Shown here piece by piece: positions 22,522-23,867 of a DNA stretch of 23,867 nt. The notes below the pieces were generated by a model, which ran no database searches, was not told where the DNA came from, and was given only the letters and a program-made list of their open reading frames with translations. Positions within the stretch are counted from its first letter, which is position 1, and every line of letters begins with the position of its first letter. Both the position numbers and the translations under genes were made by a program. Origin of the DNA: a virus; IMG/VR virus record IMGVR_UViG_3300002350_000009, positions 8,493-32,359 of that record; one strand, 5' to 3'.

Positions 22522-23867
22522 ATGCCTAATTGTATTGATCCACTAAGTTTGGGCATTAATCCATCTTATGAAGGTGAGATTTTTCTTTTTGGTGATTGTT
22601 CTTATACGGCAATAGAAAAAGATGGAAGTTTAAATTGGGAAACAAATGAAGAATTAAAGGTTTATGGAGATTTTAGTACATGCACATCATCTTCTTGTAG
22701 TTGGACCTGGAATTTGGGCTACGGAGAACCAGGCTACTTTACATCATGGAGAAAGACATCTTCGTGCCCACAAGATGGCACATGTCTTTGTTCATATGAA
22801 GGATTTCCTAGTTTTAACGGAACGGAAAATCAAGTCGTATCTTATCCTTGTATATACCCAACTACAACTCAAGAACCAACAACTAGTACTTCTTCTACCA
22901 CTAGTACTTCTTCTACCACTGGTACTTCTTCTACCACTGGTACTTCTTCTACCACTGGTACTTCTTCTACCACTGGAACACCACTTACATCAGAACCTCC
23001 AGATCCAACCACACCACAACCCACTACTACTAATACCACTACTACAACTACAACTACTTCAAATCCTTGTGCTCCTGGAGAATGGAATTGTTCTGGATAT
23101 TGTAGACCTAAAGATCGATATAATTGTAGCGGGTGTGGAGATGCATGTTTAGAAGCACCTTTTGAAGATTGTTGTCCTAATCTTACTGGTGGTGGATTAT
23201 CATGCACAGATTTGCTTTCTAACAATAATAATTGTGGTGGTTGTGGAATAATTTGTGCAGAAGGGGAAGTTTGTTGTTATGGAAATTGTATTACATTAGG
23301 AACAAATGAAAACTGTGCATCTTGTGGCGATTCAGTGCCAGAAGGTACGGTCTGTTGCGATCTTAATAATGATGGTATTTATGGATCAATTTCTCTTGAC
23401 TATTGGAATCTAGGAAACCCTGGATCGTCTGATGATAATAATTGTGGATCATGTGGGAATGTGTGTGTTGCACCATATAGATGTAAAGACGGTGTGTGTA
23501 CTGAAACAACAACATGTTTTGGTGGTTGTACTTGGGAATGGTTGGGGCCAGGAGGCTATTGGTATCAACTTAGTGATTGTAACCCATCATGTATTTGTGA
23601 TTCTCCTACTGATGATGGAACTGAGTTTTATGAGTTTTTTGAATCTCCTTGTTATTCTTTTGTAACAACGACTTCAGAACCAACTACAACGACTTCAGCA
23701 CCAACCACAACGACTACAACCGCTAGTCCAACGACAACGACTACTACAACAACAACCGATAGTCCAACGACTACTACGACTACTTCAGCACCGACTACAA
23801 CGACTACAACCGATAGTCCAACGACTACTACGACTACTACGACTACTTCAGCACCGACTACAACGAC
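22522..23867 (+). CDS. Cysteine-rich, Thr/Ser-repeat (mucin-like) protein, 3' partial
   Basis: The frame opens at ATG 22522 (AAGGG at 22511-22515) and is still open at the window edge after 448 codons. Layout in residues: N-terminal part to about 113 with a C-x4-C-x-W-T-W domain; a Thr/Ser linker with five TSTSST/TGTSST units and more Thr/Pro to about 180; a core at 183-378 with about 30 cysteines, including Stig1-like NNNCGGCG, VCCYGNC and NNCGSCGNVC motifs and a second C-x3-C-x-W-x-W domain (C-F-GG-C-T-W-E-W); then a long P-T-T-T array running off the edge. No signal peptide is visible. It resembles extracellular matrix or mucin-like adhesins and probably decorates the virion or a fibre, but no function is established. 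Many disulfides would be unusual for a protein assembled in the cytoplasm. Confidence 0.75.
   Translation, partial: MPNCIDPLSLGINPSYEGEIFLFGDCSYTAIEKDGSLNWETNEELKVYGDFSTCTSSSCSWTWNLGYGEPGYFTSWRKTSSCPQDGTCLCSYEGFPSFNGTENQVVSYPCIYPTTTQEPTTSTSSTTSTSSTTGTSSTTGTSSTTGTSSTTGTPLTSEPPDPTTPQPTTTNTTTTTTTTSNPCAPGEWNCSGYCRPKDRYNCSGCGDACLEAPFEDCCPNLTGGGLSCTDLLSNNNNCGGCGIICAEGEVCCYGNCITLGTNENCASCGDSVPEGTVCCDLNNDGIYGSISLDYWNLGNPGSSDDNNCGSCGNVCVAPYRCKDGVCTETTTCFGGCTWEWLGPGGYWYQLSDCNPSCICDSPTDDGTEFYEFFESPCYSFVTTTSEPTTTTSAPTTTTTTASPTTTTTTTTTDSPTTTTTTSAPTTTTTTDSPTTTTTTTTTSAPTTT
22882..22980 (+). repeat. 18-base Thr/Ser tandem repeat
   Basis: Five copies of ACT-[AG]GT-ACTTCTTCTACC (18 bases, in frame, T-S/G-T-S-S-T) run from 22882 to 22971, followed by a degenerate partial unit. 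The first two copies have AGT and the next three GGT; otherwise they are identical, which implies recent expansion. Confidence 0.9.
23677..23867 (+). repeat. Threonine-rich Pro-Thr repeat array, open at window edge
   Basis: Degenerate ACN-rich units encode runs of Thr broken by SAP, ASP or DSP. A longer unit of about 54-60 bases, with ACCGATAGTCCAACGACTAC near the start and TTCAGCACCGACTACAACGA near the end, is present nearly twice. The array continues past the window, so its length is unknown. Confidence 0.85.

Noticed and set aside
22664-23152. 162-residue frame in another reading frame with Leu/Val repeats, and an opposite-strand Val/Glu-repeat frame at 22869-23225
   Set aside because: Both are shadows of the Thr/Ser repeat of the real gene that starts at 22522; they have no ribosome site and repeat-only composition.

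Overview
The window is a piece of an AT-rich tailed-bacteriophage (Caudoviricetes) genome, free virus or prophage. All supported genes lie on the + strand, are tightly packed, and mostly have clear Shine-Dalgarno sites. No bacterial housekeeping gene, tRNA, integrase, IS element or CRISPR array was seen. The host cannot be named from the sequence; the style resembles uncultured aquatic phages, but that is inference.

Layout. (1) Positions 1-7881 are the packaging and head module: terminase large subunit (5' end cut by the window edge), portal, a probable GT-A-type glycosyltransferase, a small unknown gene, a fused prohead protease/scaffold with a well-placed internal start that probably also makes a free scaffold, a probable decoration protein and the major capsid protein. 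A strong intrinsic terminator (7906-7937) ends the module. (2) Positions 7976-8227 encode a small zinc-ribbon-like protein. (3) Positions 8262-21484 are a 13.2 kb fibre module, more than half of the window. It holds a 2769-residue and a 794-residue protein built of Gly-X-Gln collagen-like triplets, a small beta-rich virion-type protein, and three tandem paralogous tail-collar (tip) proteins with regularly spaced His-x-His motifs. (4) Positions 21493-23867 carry a DUF4376-like protein, a one-TM holin-like protein, a 41-residue ORF, and an open-ended cysteine-rich, Thr/Ser-repeat protein that runs off the right edge.

How it works together. Terminase and portal package DNA into a shell built from capsid protein on the scaffold, and the protease matures the shell. 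The second half appears devoted to long adhesive appendages. The giant fibre strings at least ten globular modules (three CBM5/12-like, a C1q/jelly-roll-like one, tail-fibre modules and a terminal collar tip) between collagen-like rods. The downstream collar genes encode stand-alone versions of the same kind of tip. A disulfide-rich, mucin-like protein follows. The combination of collagen-like, C1q-like and mucin-like proteins resembles an extracellular-matrix toolkit and is the most unusual aspect of the window. Head-tail connector, tail tube and tape-measure genes are absent between capsid and fibres and must lie elsewhere.
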